Assembly: GCA_900316165.1 (NCBI GenBank)
Contig: ONBW01000006.1
Location: forward strand, 1-64,000
From: an uncultured Lachnospiraceae bacterium
GTDB lineage: Bacteria; Bacillota; Clostridia; Lachnospirales; Lachnospiraceae
Reading direction: 5' to 3'
DNA length: 64,000 nucleotides
The position numbers and the translations under genes are program-made. Shown here piece after piece: positions 16,975 through 25,844 of the stretch. Below the pieces are notes generated by a model, which saw only the letters and a list, made by a program, of their open reading frames with translations, did not search any database and was not told where the DNA came from. Position 1 is the stretch's first letter. Each line of letters opens with the position of its first letter.

Positions 16975-18703
16975 CCCCACTCACCTGTGGGTGCACTGTC
17001 ATCGAGTAGTTAGTGTGATAGATAACGAAGCCAGGTGCGCCGCCGTTGGTTTTTCTTAGCTCTTTTCTCTGCACATAGTCTACTTCTGTTTTGTCGTTGT
17101 CACGACCCTTTGAGTAGTAGGCAGCAATCTGCGCCGCTATCTCAAAGACGTGGTCAGGGAGTTCACGACCACCAGATTTTACGATTACGTGTGAGCCAGG
17201 AACCTTTTTGGCATGGAACCACCAGTCGTCAGGATCTGCCTTTTTAAAAGTAACGAATTCGTTCTGATAGTTGTTTTTGCCGACGAAGATATCAAAGCCA
17301 TCATCTGTAACAAAATGCAGAGGCTTGGCCTTGATGTCTTTTTCTTTTTTGGAGTGAGAGCTCTTGTGGATAAAGCCTGCTGCCGCAAGCTCTTTCTTTA
17401 TTTCAGAAAGGTCGCCCTCATCCTCGGACAAATCAAGAGAGGTAAGAACTGAGTCGAGCTGTTCGATATTCTTCTTAGTCTCCTCAATCTGAACAGTAAC
17501 AGCCTCCTTTGTGCGCTTCAGCTTATCGTATCTCTTGAAGTAATTCGCAGCGCACTCCATCGCAGTAAGCTCAGGATCGAGCGGGATAGTAAGAGGTTCG
17601 TTGGTGTAGTAGTTTGTCACCTCAACTGATTTGGCTCCCTCAGGAACAGAGTAGCCGTAGGTGTGAAGAAGCTCACCGTATATCCGGTACTTGTCCATTT
17701 TTTCAGTGCTTTTAAGCTGCTTCTCCTGGAGATTAAGCTTCTTGGACTCGCGCTCTAAGAGGTTCTTTACGTTCTTTCTCAGGTCAGCTGATCGTTGCTT
17801 CATATTTGAAAAGGTATTTTTGGACGAATAGAACAGGTAGAGCATCTCACTTACGGAAGAAAGCTCCTGGCAGAGAGAATCCTTATAGGCAAGAAGCGGC
17901 CAGGCTGAGAATTCAAGCGGCTTTTTTGTCACGGGATCAGAGTAGATAACCGGCTCTGAAGGCTTGTTTTCTATTGTATCTAACAGCCTTGTAAAGGCCG
18001 TATACAGATTCTCCTTATCATCGGCAGATAGCGAAGCAACAGAAGCACCTGGATCAACACCCGCTTCAAGGCAGAGCTCGTTTGAGGTCACGAATGAAAA
18101 GCCGACTACACCAGAGCTGATGGCCTTCGCAGTTTCGTGAGGTCTGCGGAGGATATCCTCCTTAAACATAACCTCAGTGATTTCAAACGGATTGTACTTA
18201 TCTGCCTGAGCTGGAATGAAATAATCCCTTCCTGGAAGCACCTCACGGACACTTGAGGTATTAGCTCCGACTCTCTTTATCGAATCCAGGATTTTTCCCT
18301 CGTCATCTGTAAAAATAATATTTGAGTATTTGCCCATGATCTCTATATAGAGATTCTTATAGGCCTCATCGCCCATCTCATCGAGATGTCTTATATGAAG
18401 GCAGACTACCCGCTCAAGCCCTGGTTGAGAGACTTCCTCTATGATTCCGCTTCCGATGTATTTGCGAAGCAGCATCAGAAAGCCCGGGGCCTTAAGAGGG
18501 GAGACCTCATTTGTTTCGGTTAAGTATATAAGTGGAAGGGAAGCGTTCGCATTCATAAGAAGAAGGTATTTGCTCCCGTTGTTTTTTACAGTGATGATAA
18601 GCTCCTCAGGGTGCGGCTGAGCTATTTTTACAATGCGGCCACCCTTAAGGGCTTCGTTTAATTCTCTTGTCAGTGCATGGACTGTTATACCGTCAAATGA
18701 CAT
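16955..18703 (-). CDS. rqcH: ribosome quality control protein RqcH (NFACT/FbpA family)
   Basis: RqcH binds stalled 50S subunits with peptidyl-tRNA and recruits tRNA-Ala to add alanine tails. The 582-residue protein has the NFACT-N domain (MSFDGITVHALTRELNEAL; GRIVKIAQPHPEELIITV), a long coiled-coil middle (residues 290-440), and the C-terminal NFACT-R domain: DIFVGKNNYQNEFVTFKKA, then DDWWFHAKKVPGSHVIVK. Old annotations call this a fibronectin-binding protein. The ATG has an AAAGGAG site just upstream. It faces recG across a scarred intergenic region and is divergent from remA. Confidence 0.93.
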   Translation of the reverse strand: MSFDGITVHALTRELNEALKGGRIVKIAQPHPEELIITVKNNGSKYLLLMNANASLPLIYLTETNEVSPLKAPGFLMLLRKYIGSGIIEEVSQPGLERVVCLHIRHLDEMGDEAYKNLYIEIMGKYSNIIFTDDEGKILDSIKRVGANTSSVREVLPGRDYFIPAQADKYNPFEITEVMFKEDILRRPHETAKAISSGVVGFSFVTSNELCLEAGVDPGASVASLSADDKENLYTAFTRLLDTIENKPSEPVIYSDPVTKKPLEFSAWPLLAYKDSLCQELSSVSEMLYLFYSSKNTFSNMKQRSADLRKNVKNLLERESKKLNLQEKQLKSTEKMDKYRIYGELLHTYGYSVPEGAKSVEVTNYYTNEPLTIPLDPELTAMECAANYFKRYDKLKRTKEAVTVQIEETKKNIEQLDSVLTSLDLSEDEGDLSEIKKELAAAGFIHKSSHSKKEKDIKAKPLHFVTDDGFDIFVGKNNYQNEFVTFKKADPDDWWFHAKKVPGSHVIVKSGGRELPDHVFEIAAQIAAYYSKGRDNDKTEVDYVQRKELRKTNGGAPGFVIYHTNYSMTVHPQVSGVTKCAS

Positions 18704-18761
18704 AATAAAAACTCCTTTGAAAGTTCTATTCTACATGTAAAAATAAAAAAAGACAAGGTAT

Positions 18762-18790
18762 TTGACTAAAGCTGACAGTTGATTTATAAT
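18762..18790 (+). promoter_or_regulatory. promoter for remA-gmk-rpoZ operon
   Basis: TTGACT at 18762-18767 and TATAAT at 18785-18790 have an ideal 17-base spacer, 34 bases ahead of the remA ATG. This is one of the two best promoters in the window and probably drives the long overlapping gene run to coaD. Confidence 0.8.
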
Positions 18791-18824
18791 ACATTAGATT
18801 GTGTTCTGCAAACAGGAGGAAGCT

Positions 18825-19073
18825 ATGCAGTTTATTAATATCGGATACGGAAACCTCGTTAATTCTGATAAAATTCTCTGTATCGTATCTCCTGATTCGG
18901 CACCGATTCACAGGCTTGTCTCGAAGGCAAAGGAGAACGGAATGCTTATAGACGCGAGCCAGGGAAGAAAGACCAAAGGGGTTATTTTTTCAACAGATGG
19001 AAGAGTAATACTTTCGGCACTGGTACCGGGGACGATTGCAGAAAGACTTAATACAGAAAAGGACTTGGCATAA
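18825..19073 (+). CDS. remA: RemA/DUF370 family DNA-binding regulator
   Basis: RemA is a small ring-forming DNA-binding protein that activates matrix and osmoprotection genes in Bacillus. The product is 82 residues: FINIGYGNLVNSDKILCIVSPDSAPIHRLV, then IDASQGRKTKGVIFSTDGRVILSAL, both nearly invariant in the family. ATG 18825 is preceded by CAGGAGGAAGCT; the open frame extends 8 codons upstream, past the ribosome binding site, and was trimmed. The position directly before gmk and rpoZ is the conserved one in Firmicutes. Its stop overlaps the gmk start by one base. Targets here are unknown. Confidence 0.92.
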   Translation: MQFINIGYGNLVNSDKILCIVSPDSAPIHRLVSKAKENGMLIDASQGRKTKGVIFSTDGRVILSALVPGTIAERLNTEKDLA

Positions 19074-19717
19074 TGGCACAGAAAAAAGGTCTTGTAGTAG
19101 TGCTTTCGGGTTTTTCCGGAGCAGGCAAGGGAACAATCATGAAGCATCTCCTGAATAAATACCCGGGGATGTACAATCTCTCTATCTCAGCCACTACCAG
19201 AGGAAAGAGACAGGGCGAGGAAGAGGGCCGCGAGTATTTTTTCAAGACCCGTGAAGAGTTCGACAGGATGGTGGCAAATAACGAATTCTTAGAGCATGCT
19301 ACCTTTAACGGGAATTCCTATGGGACGCCTAAGGCCTATGTGCAGAAGCTTATCGACGAGGGCAAGGATGTAATACTTGAGATTGAGGTAAATGGTGCTC
19401 TTCAGGTAAAGAAGATTTTTCCTGATGCTCTGCTTCTTTTCGTTACTCCGCCATCAGCTGCAGAGCTTAAGAACAGGCTTGTCGGAAGAGGCACTGAGAC
19501 TGCTGATGTCGTAGCTCAGAGACTTTCGATTTCTTCAAAGGAATCGCTTCTTATGCCGAAGTACGATTATCTCGTGATTAATGATCAGATAGATGAGAGC
19601 GTAGAGAGAGTTCATATGATAATTCAGAGCGCACACTACGCTACCAAAGCAAATACAGCACAGATCGCCGAGCTTCAGGAAGAGCTCAAGGCATTTTCGA
19701 AAGGAGAAAATAAATGA
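19073..19717 (+). CDS. gmk: guanylate kinase
   Basis: Guanylate kinase (214 aa) converts GMP to GDP. The P-loop is GFSGAGKGTIMK near residue 12; the GMP-binding region includes SISATTRGKRQGEEEGREYFF near 40-60 and the EFLEHATFNGNSYGTP segment; EIEVNGALQV and the lid region GRGTETADVV follow. Length is normal. TAATG overlap with remA and a 4-base overlap with rpoZ imply coupled translation. Confidence 0.96.
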   Translation: MAQKKGLVVVLSGFSGAGKGTIMKHLLNKYPGMYNLSISATTRGKRQGEEEGREYFFKTREEFDRMVANNEFLEHATFNGNSYGTPKAYVQKLIDEGKDVILEIEVNGALQVKKIFPDALLLFVTPPSAAELKNRLVGRGTETADVVAQRLSISSKESLLMPKYDYLVINDQIDESVERVHMIIQSAHYATKANTAQIAELQEELKAFSKGENK

Positions 19718-20190
19718 TACATCCATCCTATGTGGAACTTATGAAGGTAGTAAACGAGGGAACTGACGTAGGAGAAGAGCCTGTCGTAAACAGCCGTTAC
19801 TCGATTGTCTGTGCTACTGCAAAGCGTGCCAGACAGATCATCGATGGCAAGGAGCCTCTTATCGACTATCATGAGAAGGATAAGCCTTTATCTATCGCTG
19901 TAAAGGAGCTCTATGAGGGCGAGCTTCGTATCTTAAACGATGACGAGGCAGCTGAGATGGCTGAGCAGGAGAAGAAGGTAAAGGAGATCATTAAACAGCG
20001 CCGCGAGGAGGCTGAGGCTCTTGCCAAAGCACAGGAGAAGGAAGAGAAGGAAAAGGCTGCAGAAGATGACGCAGAGGCTGATCCTGATGCTGTTTCAGAC
20101 GAGGACTCTGTAGATATAGATGATGCTGTTGATGTGGATGACGCTTCAGACGATGCTGATGATTCATCAACAGATGAGAGTGATTCATGA
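19714..20190 (+). CDS. rpoZ: RNA polymerase omega subunit with long acidic tail
   Basis: Residues 1-75 match the omega subunit: LMKVVNEGTDVGEEPVVNSRYSIVCATAKRARQIIDG, then KPLSIAVKELYEGEL. Omega binds and stabilises beta-prime. Usual length is 65-105 residues; this one has 158. Residues 80-120 form a charged E/K/A helix and residues 120-158 are almost entirely D, E, S and A. The reading frame is uninterrupted and its stop overlaps the rimO ATG by 4 bases, so the tail is translated in place rather than being an unrelated neighbour. Function of the tail is unknown. Confidence 0.9.
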   Translation: MIHPSYVELMKVVNEGTDVGEEPVVNSRYSIVCATAKRARQIIDGKEPLIDYHEKDKPLSIAVKELYEGELRILNDDEAAEMAEQEKKVKEIIKQRREEAEALAKAQEKEEKEKAAEDDAEADPDAVSDEDSVDIDDAVDVDDASDDADDSSTDESDS

Positions 20191-21533
20191 AGAAGCTTTT
20201 CTTTGTCTCATTAGGCTGTGACAAGAACTTAGTCGATGCAGAGCACATGCTTGCTCTCCTTCATACAGATGGCTACCAGATCACAGAGGATGAGACAGAA
20301 GCCGATGTGATCATTGTAAATACCTGCTGTTTTATTGAGGATGCAGCTCAGGAGAGCGTTAATACGATTCTCGATATGGCAGAGCTTAAAAAGACAGGAC
20401 ATCTTAAGGCACTTATCGTAACAGGCTGCCTTGCTACCAGATATTCGAAGGATATCGGAGTAGAGATTCCTGAGGTAGACGGTGTCGTAGGTGCAAGCTC
20501 ATACGACGAGGTTAAGGATGTTCTTGACCGTGTACTAGCTGGTGAAGAGCATGTAGAGGATATCGAGGATACTTCGAGAACTCCGGAGGATGCAGGCCGT
20601 ATACTTACGACTGGCGGTCATTTTGCCTACTTAAAAATTGCCGAAGGCTGTGATAAGAACTGTTCTTACTGCATCATCCCGAAGCTCAGGGGCCACTACA
20701 GATCTATACCTATGGAAAAGCTTTTATCTGAGGCCACTTCTCTGGTGGCACAGGGAGTAAGAGAGCTTATCCTTGTAGCTCAGGAGACGACTCTATATGG
20801 AACAGATATATATGGTCACAAGGCGCTCCCAGAGCTTTTAAGAAAGCTTTCTGAGATCAAGGGCCTTGCCTGGATAAGACTTCTCTATGCTTATCCTGAG
20901 GAGATTGATGATGTTCTTATAGAAGAGATGGCTGTTAATCCAAAGGTCTGCCACTATATAGATATGCCTATTCAGCATTCTAACGATTATATCCTGGGAA
21001 GGATGGGCAGACGAACAAAGAGAGCTGATATCGTTTCAGTAATAAACCGTCTCCGTCAGAGGATTCCTGATATCTGTATCAGAACGACTCTTATCTGCGG
21101 ATTCCCGGGAGAGACTGAAGAGATGCATCAGGATCAGGTAAGCTTTATCAAGGAAATGAAGTTCGACAGGCTTGGAGCCTTCCCTTATTCCAGAGAAAAA
21201 GGAACGGTGGCCTACGATATGCCTGATCAGGTTCCTGATGTGACCAAGCAGCTCTGGTACGATGAGATAATGCGGGTACAGCAGGAAATCACCTTTGAGA
21301 AGAATAAAGAGCTCGTTGGAAAAGAGTTCGAGGTATTTATCGAAGGCGAGATTCCTGATGACAGAGTCTATGTAGGGCGTACCTATAGAGACGCGCCTGA
21401 TGTAGACGGATACGTATATATGGACAGGGATTACCAGAGACTTTCAGGTGATCTCGTAGAGGTAAAAATCACAAAGGCAAAGGACTACGATCTGATAGGA
21501 GAGATAATAGATGAAGATGAATCTGCCGAATAA
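20187..21533 (+). CDS. rimO: ribosomal protein uS12 methylthiotransferase RimO
   Basis: RimO (448 aa) methylthiolates Asp88 (E. coli numbering) of ribosomal protein S12. Cluster cysteines lie in SLGCDKNLVDAEHM, VNTCCFIEDAAQES and TGCLATRYS. The radical-SAM triad is CDKNCSYC near residue 156, followed by IIPKLRGHYRS. A C-terminal TRAM domain begins near 380. The DKNLVDAE variant in the first motif separates RimO from MiaB. It overlaps rpoZ by 4 bases and pgsA by 23 bases. Confidence 0.95.
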   Translation: MKKLFFVSLGCDKNLVDAEHMLALLHTDGYQITEDETEADVIIVNTCCFIEDAAQESVNTILDMAELKKTGHLKALIVTGCLATRYSKDIGVEIPEVDGVVGASSYDEVKDVLDRVLAGEEHVEDIEDTSRTPEDAGRILTTGGHFAYLKIAEGCDKNCSYCIIPKLRGHYRSIPMEKLLSEATSLVAQGVRELILVAQETTLYGTDIYGHKALPELLRKLSEIKGLAWIRLLYAYPEEIDDVLIEEMAVNPKVCHYIDMPIQHSNDYILGRMGRRTKRADIVSVINRLRQRIPDICIRTTLICGFPGETEEMHQDQVSFIKEMKFDRLGAFPYSREKGTVAYDMPDQVPDVTKQLWYDEIMRVQQEITFEKNKELVGKEFEVFIEGEIPDDRVYVGRTYRDAPDVDGYVYMDRDYQRLSGDLVEVKITKAKDYDLIGEIIDEDESAE

Positions 21534-22074
21534 GCTGACTACACTCAGGATGTTCTTAGTACCTGTATTTGCAGTCGTTTTCTTAGTTGGAGGAAGTGAG
21601 AACTACACTACAAGGATTATTTCACTGATTATTTTTGTAGTAGCCAGCCTTACTGATATGCTCGATGGTAAAATCGCCCGTAAGTATAACCTGATTACAG
21701 ATTACGGAAAATTCATGGATCCTCTCGCCGACAAGCTTCTGGTCTGCACAGCAATGATCTGTCTGATGAGTTTCGGACAGCTTCCTGCCTGGGTACTAAT
21801 AATAATAATCGCCAGAGAATTCATTATCTCTGGCTTCCGCCTTGTAGCCGCGGACAACGGCAGGGTAATTGCTGCCAGCTACTGGGGCAAATTCAAGACG
21901 GTTTTCCAGATGGCTATGGTAATCGTTATGATATTAAAAGTAAGAATCGAGCCGTTTACTCTTGTTTTTAAAGTACTTGAGACTCTTCTTATGTACATAG
22001 CGGTTATCCTTACTGTAGTATCTCTTATAGATTATCTCGTAAAGAACCGCGATGTATTAAAGGAGCAGAAATAA
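21511..22074 (+). CDS. pgsA: CDP-diacylglycerol--glycerol-3-phosphate 3-phosphatidyltransferase
   Basis: PgsA makes phosphatidylglycerol phosphate from CDP-diacylglycerol. The CDP-alcohol phosphotransferase motif DG-x2-AR-x8-G-x3-D-x3-D is complete in LDGKIARKYNLITDYGKFMD and the following PLADKLL, near residues 50-75. The rest of the 187 residues is mostly membrane segments. ATG 21511 has AGGAGAG 7 bases upstream; ATG 21517 is a close alternative. It starts inside the end of rimO and its TAA overlaps the start of cinA by one base. Confidence 0.93.
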   Translation: MKMNLPNKLTTLRMFLVPVFAVVFLVGGSENYTTRIISLIIFVVASLTDMLDGKIARKYNLITDYGKFMDPLADKLLVCTAMICLMSFGQLPAWVLIIIIAREFIISGFRLVAADNGRVIAASYWGKFKTVFQMAMVIVMILKVRIEPFTLVFKVLETLLMYIAVILTVVSLIDYLVKNRDVLKEQK

Positions 22075-22556
22075 TGCAGCAGGCCGATGTATTAGCGTCA
22101 ATTCTTATAAAAAAGAAGATCACAGTTACTACGGCTGAATCAGCTACAGCTGGAATGATAGCCTCCCTTCTCGCTGATACCCCTGGAATGAGTGACTGCA
22201 TGAAAGAGGCTTTTGTGACCTACTCTGAGGAGGCAAAGAAGAATCGCCTTGGAGTAAAGCAGGAGACGCTTGATAAATACACGGTCTATAGTCATGAGGT
22301 AGCATCGGAGATGGCTCTTGGTGCTAAAAAAATAACCGGAGCAGACCTTGCCCTTTCAGTTACGGGAGTTGCCGGGCCGGGCGGCGGCTCGTCCAGCTGT
22401 CCAGTTGGAACCTGCTACATCGGAGCTGCATATAAGGATACAGTAATTACAAGAAAGTATATTTTTTCAGGAGACAGAGCTACAGTCAGAAGAAAGGCCG
22501 CGAGGATGGCACTGACACTTGGGCTTACGATGATCCTTGATAATAAGGAGAACTAA
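22074..22556 (+). CDS. pncC: CinA C-terminal domain protein (nicotinamide-nucleotide amidase PncC)
   Basis: PncC deamidates nicotinamide mononucleotide to nicotinate mononucleotide in NAD recycling. The 160-residue stand-alone domain shows TTAESATAGMIASLLADTPG, FVTYSEEAKKNRLGV, and VTGVAGPGGGSSSCPVGTCYI. It lacks the N-terminal MoCF-like domain of full CinA. Compared with most members, TAESCTGG is replaced by TAESATAG, with loss of the cysteine; the catalytic Ser of TAES is kept. It is embedded between pgsA and rsmD with single-base overlaps on both sides. Confidence 0.88.
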   Translation: MQQADVLASILIKKKITVTTAESATAGMIASLLADTPGMSDCMKEAFVTYSEEAKKNRLGVKQETLDKYTVYSHEVASEMALGAKKITGADLALSVTGVAGPGGGSSSCPVGTCYIGAAYKDTVITRKYIFSGDRATVRRKAARMALTLGLTMILDNKEN

Positions 22557-23107
22557 TGAGAGTTATAGCAGGAACAGCCAGAAGCGTACCTCTTCAGGCA
22601 CCTGAGGGGCAGGAGACCAGACCTACTACTGACAGGATAAAGGAGACACTCTTTAATATCTTACAGATGCAGATTCCAGGCTGTAGGTTTTTAGACCTGT
22701 ACGCCGGAAGCGGACAGATGGGGATTGAGGCACTAAGCCGCGGCGCTCATCACGCAGTGCTTATTGACAGCGGAAAAGAAGCTGTAGAAGTCATCAAGGC
22801 GAATCTGAATAAGACGAAGCTTTCTGATAAAGCTACACTTATCGCCAGACAGATTCCGGCAGCACTTTTCCAGGCAAAAAGTGAAGGCCCATATGATATA
22901 ATCTTTATGGATCCACCTTATTCACTGCACAGTGAGGCTGAGGTGCTTAAAGGCATTAAAGAATATGGTCTTCTGAACAACGATGGAATCATCATTATCG
23001 AGACAGCAAAGGACAGAGATCTGTCTTTTATTGATGAAAGTATTTATGAGGTTAGCAGGATAAAGACGTACAAGACCAATCAGCACGTCTTTATAAAAGA
23101 AAAATGA
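22556..23107 (+). CDS. rsmD: 16S rRNA (guanine966-N2)-methyltransferase RsmD
   Basis: RsmD methylates G966 of 16S rRNA. The 183-residue protein has the family start [28 protein letters not shown], the SAM motif [19 protein letters not shown] near residue 44, and the catalytic DPPY box in [11 protein letters not shown] near 121. The TAATG overlap with pncC and the 4-base overlap with coaD place it in the conserved rsmD-coaD pair. Confidence 0.95.
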   Translation: MRVIAGTARSVPLQAPEGQETRPTTDRIKETLFNILQMQIPGCRFLDLYAGSGQMGIEALSRGAHHAVLIDSGKEAVEVIKANLNKTKLSDKATLIARQIPAALFQAKSEGPYDIIFMDPPYSLHSEAEVLKGIKEYGLLNNDGIIIIETAKDRDLSFIDESIYEVSRIKTYKTNQHVFIKEK

Positions 23108-23589
23108 GAACAGCGATTTATCCCGGAAGCTTTGATCCCATCACTTTCGGACATTTAGATATAATAAAGCGTTCGGCATGCATGTTTGACAAGCTTGTCG
23201 TAGGAGTATTAAATAACAGCGCTAAGAAGTCACTTTTTACAGTTGATGAGAGAGTGGCTATGATAGAATCTCTGATAAAGGATTATCCAAATGTCGAAGT
23301 AGATTCTTTTGATGGTCTTATGATCGATTATGCGAAGCAGATAGGAGCTTCAGTAGTTATCAGAGGACTCAGGGCAGTAACAGATTTTGAATATGAGCTT
23401 CAGATAGCTCAGACGAACAGAGTCGAAAGTCCGGATATCGATACGGTTTTTCTCACTACATCGTTGAAATATTCTTATCTTTCGTCTACAATTGTAAAAG
23501 AGTTTGCTTCTTATGGTGGAGATATAAGTAAATTCGTACCTAAGGAGATTATTCCACTTATCATGGAGAAATTCGGCAGGGAGGCTTAA
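23104..23589 (+). CDS. coaD: phosphopantetheine adenylyltransferase
   Basis: CoaD (161 aa) adenylates 4'-phosphopantetheine in coenzyme A synthesis. It begins with the nucleotidyltransferase motif [18 protein letters not shown], which contains the (T/H)xGH signature, and later has [16 protein letters not shown] and the [11 protein letters not shown] (ISSS/T) motif near residue 122. Length is normal. It overlaps rsmD by 4 bases and is followed after 6 bases by a coiled-coil gene. Confidence 0.96.
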   Translation: MRTAIYPGSFDPITFGHLDIIKRSACMFDKLVVGVLNNSAKKSLFTVDERVAMIESLIKDYPNVEVDSFDGLMIDYAKQIGASVVIRGLRAVTDFEYELQIAQTNRVESPDIDTVFLTTSLKYSYLSSTIVKEFASYGGDISKFVPKEIIPLIMEKFGREA

Positions 23590-23595
23590 GCTTAA

Positions 23596-24249
23596 ATGGA
23601 CAGTCAGATTGAGAACAAAATAGATGAAATCGAAAGCTATATCGACGAATGCAAGTCAAGCGTGTTTTCATCAAACAAGATTACAGTTGATCGAGAGGAA
23701 TTAATCAGCCATCTTGAGGATCTCCGTTCGATTACACCGAAGGAGATAGAACAGTATAAGAGACTTTTAAAAAACAAAGAGGCTATCATTGAAAATGCGA
23801 CCAAGCAGGCTGATGCCATTATTGCAGAGGCTAAAGCCAAGTCCAACGAGATGATGAGTGAGAATCAGATCATGCAGCAGGCCTACGCGAAGGCAAATGA
23901 GGTCGTAAGTATCGCACAGAATGATGCCAATAAGATTGTCTCAGAGGCAACAGAGAAGGCAAATACTATTCAGATGTCAGCAATCGGATATACAGATGCC
24001 CTTCTTAAGAATGTTCAGGATGTTCTCTCTGCATCAATTACTACAACTACTACGAGAATGAAGAATTATCTCGGTACGATGCAGAACTATCTCGATACAG
24101 TAAATGCCAACCGTACAGAGTTAGGTAAGGTATTAAATGCCCCTGACAACACCTCTTCAGCTCAAAATCCGACTGATGGTACTCAGGCTGCTCAGCCAGC
24201 TGACGATACCAGTACGCAGGCAGCAGGAACTGATACAGATAATAAATAA
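23596..24249 (+). CDS. coiled-coil protein downstream of coaD, function unknown
   Basis: The 217-residue product is a long amphipathic coiled coil (residues 1-150) with A/E/K/N-rich heptads, resembling proteins sometimes labelled as ATP synthase subunit b/H or DivIVA-like on the basis of coiled coil alone. It has no membrane segment, signal peptide or nucleotide-binding motif, so an ATPase name would not be justified. A run of threonines precedes RMKNYLGTMQNYLD. From residue 172 the tail is low-complexity T/Q/A/D/N. The ribosome binding site GGGAGG lies in the end of coaD. A strong terminator follows. Confidence 0.6.
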   Translation: MDSQIENKIDEIESYIDECKSSVFSSNKITVDREELISHLEDLRSITPKEIEQYKRLLKNKEAIIENATKQADAIIAEAKAKSNEMMSENQIMQQAYAKANEVVSIAQNDANKIVSEATEKANTIQMSAIGYTDALLKNVQDVLSASITTTTTRMKNYLGTMQNYLDTVNANRTELGKVLNAPDNTSSAQNPTDGTQAAQPADDTSTQAAGTDTDNK

Positions 24250-24259
24250 AGGCAGTATT

Positions 24260-24290
24260 GCCGCCCGATTTGAGGGCGGCTTATTTTTTT
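24260..24290 (+). terminator. intrinsic terminator ending the remA-to-coaD gene run
   Basis: GCCGCCC (24260-24266) pairs with GGGCGGC (24274-24280) around a 7-base loop, followed by TTATTTTTTT. This is the strongest terminator in the first half of the window. The next gene starts only two bases after the T-run. Confidence 0.9.
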
Positions 24291-24291
24291 A

Positions 24292-24957
24292 ATGATGGAA
24301 AAAAACAGATTACTTGAAAAAGCAAAGGCATTTATTTTTGACCTCGACGGCACACTAGTAAACTCTATGTGGATGTGGCCTGAGATAGACAGGGAGTTCT
24401 TAAATAACAGGGGCTTTGAGGTTCCTGCAGATCTTAAGGAAGAAATTGACGGCCTGTCTATGTGGGACGATGCCATCTACTTCAAAAAAAGATTTGGTTT
24501 TAAGGATACTGAGCAGGAACTTATTGATATCTGGAACGACATGGCTCTCCACCACTATGAAAATGACACTCCTCTAAAGCCTGGTGCTAAAGAACTTCTT
24601 GATTACCTGAAGGAAAAGGGTATTAGGACAGGACTTGCGACGAGTAACTCACTGGTCCTCTGCGAAGCTTCACTTAAGTCAAATGGAGTCTATGATTATT
24701 TCGATGCCATAGTTACATCAGAGGATGTAGTTCATGGAAAGCCGGATCCACAGTGCTATCAGATTGCAGCTGAACGTCTTGGAACTAATTCAGCCGACTG
24801 CCTTGTAGCTGAGGATCTGCCGGCAGGACTTACTGCTGCAAAGAGCGCGGGAATGACAGCAATCGCCGTAGAGGATGATTATTCTAAGATCTATGACGAC
24901 GATAAACATCGGCTGTCGGATTTTTACATTAGAGATTTCAGGGAGCTGATACCATGA
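24292..24957 (+). CDS. HAD superfamily hydrolase (beta-phosphoglucomutase-like)
   Basis: This 221-residue HAD phosphatase has the nucleophile motif FDLDGTLVNS near residue 16, a helical cap (residues 25-90), motif II TSNS near 119, a Lys in GKPDPQCY near 143, and motif IV VAEDLPAGLTAA near 165. It belongs to the subfamily IA, beta-phosphoglucomutase/phosphatase type; the substrate is unknown. The frame starts with two ATGs (24292, 24295) directly after the terminator T-run and without a visible ribosome binding site. The stop overlaps the next gene by 4 bases. Confidence 0.87.
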   Translation: MMEKNRLLEKAKAFIFDLDGTLVNSMWMWPEIDREFLNNRGFEVPADLKEEIDGLSMWDDAIYFKKRFGFKDTEQELIDIWNDMALHHYENDTPLKPGAKELLDYLKEKGIRTGLATSNSLVLCEASLKSNGVYDYFDAIVTSEDVVHGKPDPQCYQIAAERLGTNSADCLVAEDLPAGLTAAKSAGMTAIAVEDDYSKIYDDDKHRLSDFYIRDFRELIP

Positions 24958-25844
24958 GAGAGTTTTCTGTCTCTGAAAAAAATGAAAGCGAACGGCTCAA
25001 CAAATACTTATCACACCTGCTTCCAAACGCCTCTATGGGCTTTATCTATAAGATGCTCCGCAAGAAAAATATAACGCTAAATGGCAAAAAGGCTTCAGGA
25101 AATGAGCTCCTTAAGCCAGGTGACGAGGTGCGTATATTTTTCTCAGATGAGACGTATGAAAAGTTCTCGAGGAAAAAGGCAGATGCAGGTGGAAACGCTG
25201 ATATAAAGGTTCTATATGAGGACGATGATATAATCGCTGTACACAAGCCTGCTGGACTTTTATCCCAGTCTGATAAGAAGGGCGGAGACTGTGTGAATGC
25301 GCGTATCCTCGCTTATTTAAGCTCCAACGGAAAAATGCCCGATGATTTTATGCCTTCTATCGCAAACCGCCTGGACAGGAATACGAGCGGTATAGTTCTT
25401 GCAGGAAAGACCTATAAGGGCAGCCGGTTTTTATCTGACGCTATTCAGAGCAGAGATATCGTAAAGACATATTACTGCATTGCTGACGGCTGGTTTGAAA
25501 GGAAGGGGGTTTACAGGTGCTATCATCATATAAACTCTGACAAGACAGTTTCGATTTCTGATATAAAGCATGAGGGTGATAAGGAGGCTGTAACTGAATT
25601 TTTCCCTGAGGAGACATCGAAGCGGCATACGCTTGTAAGGGTTATCCTTCACACCGGAAGAAAGCACCAGATAAGAGCTTCAATGGCCCACCTTGGACAT
25701 CCAGTTACTGGTGATCCAAAGTACGGTAAAGGCCACGAAAAGCATATGTATCTGCACGCCTACTCTGTTGAGATTCCAGGAGTCGGGACTATAACAGATG
25801 AGGTTCCGGATTATTTCAGGAGGTTTATGAATGCCGACATTTAA
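24954..25844 (+). CDS. RluA family pseudouridine synthase
   Basis: The 296-residue protein has an N-terminal S4 domain (LNKYLSHLLPNASMGFIYKMLRKKNITLNGKK; residues 14-52) and a PsuA/RluA catalytic domain. The catalytic Asp is in ANRLDRNTSGIVL near residue 140, in the variant with Asn in place of the usual His. TGRKHQIRASMAHLGHPVTGDPKYG near 230-255 is also typical. It probably modifies rRNA in RluC/D fashion; the site is unknown. It overlaps the HAD gene by 4 bases and recU by 14. Confidence 0.88.
   Translation: MREFSVSEKNESERLNKYLSHLLPNASMGFIYKMLRKKNITLNGKKASGNELLKPGDEVRIFFSDETYEKFSRKKADAGGNADIKVLYEDDDIIAVHKPAGLLSQSDKKGGDCVNARILAYLSSNGKMPDDFMPSIANRLDRNTSGIVLAGKTYKGSRFLSDAIQSRDIVKTYYCIADGWFERKGVYRCYHHINSDKTVSISDIKHEGDKEAVTEFFPEETSKRHTLVRVILHTGRKHQIRASMAHLGHPVTGDPKYGKGHEKHMYLHAYSVEIPGVGTITDEVPDYFRRFMNADI

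Noticed and set aside
23596..24249. ATP synthase subunit or ATPase identity of the coiled-coil protein
   Set aside because: No membrane segment and no nucleotide-binding motif; the similarity is coiled-coil composition only.
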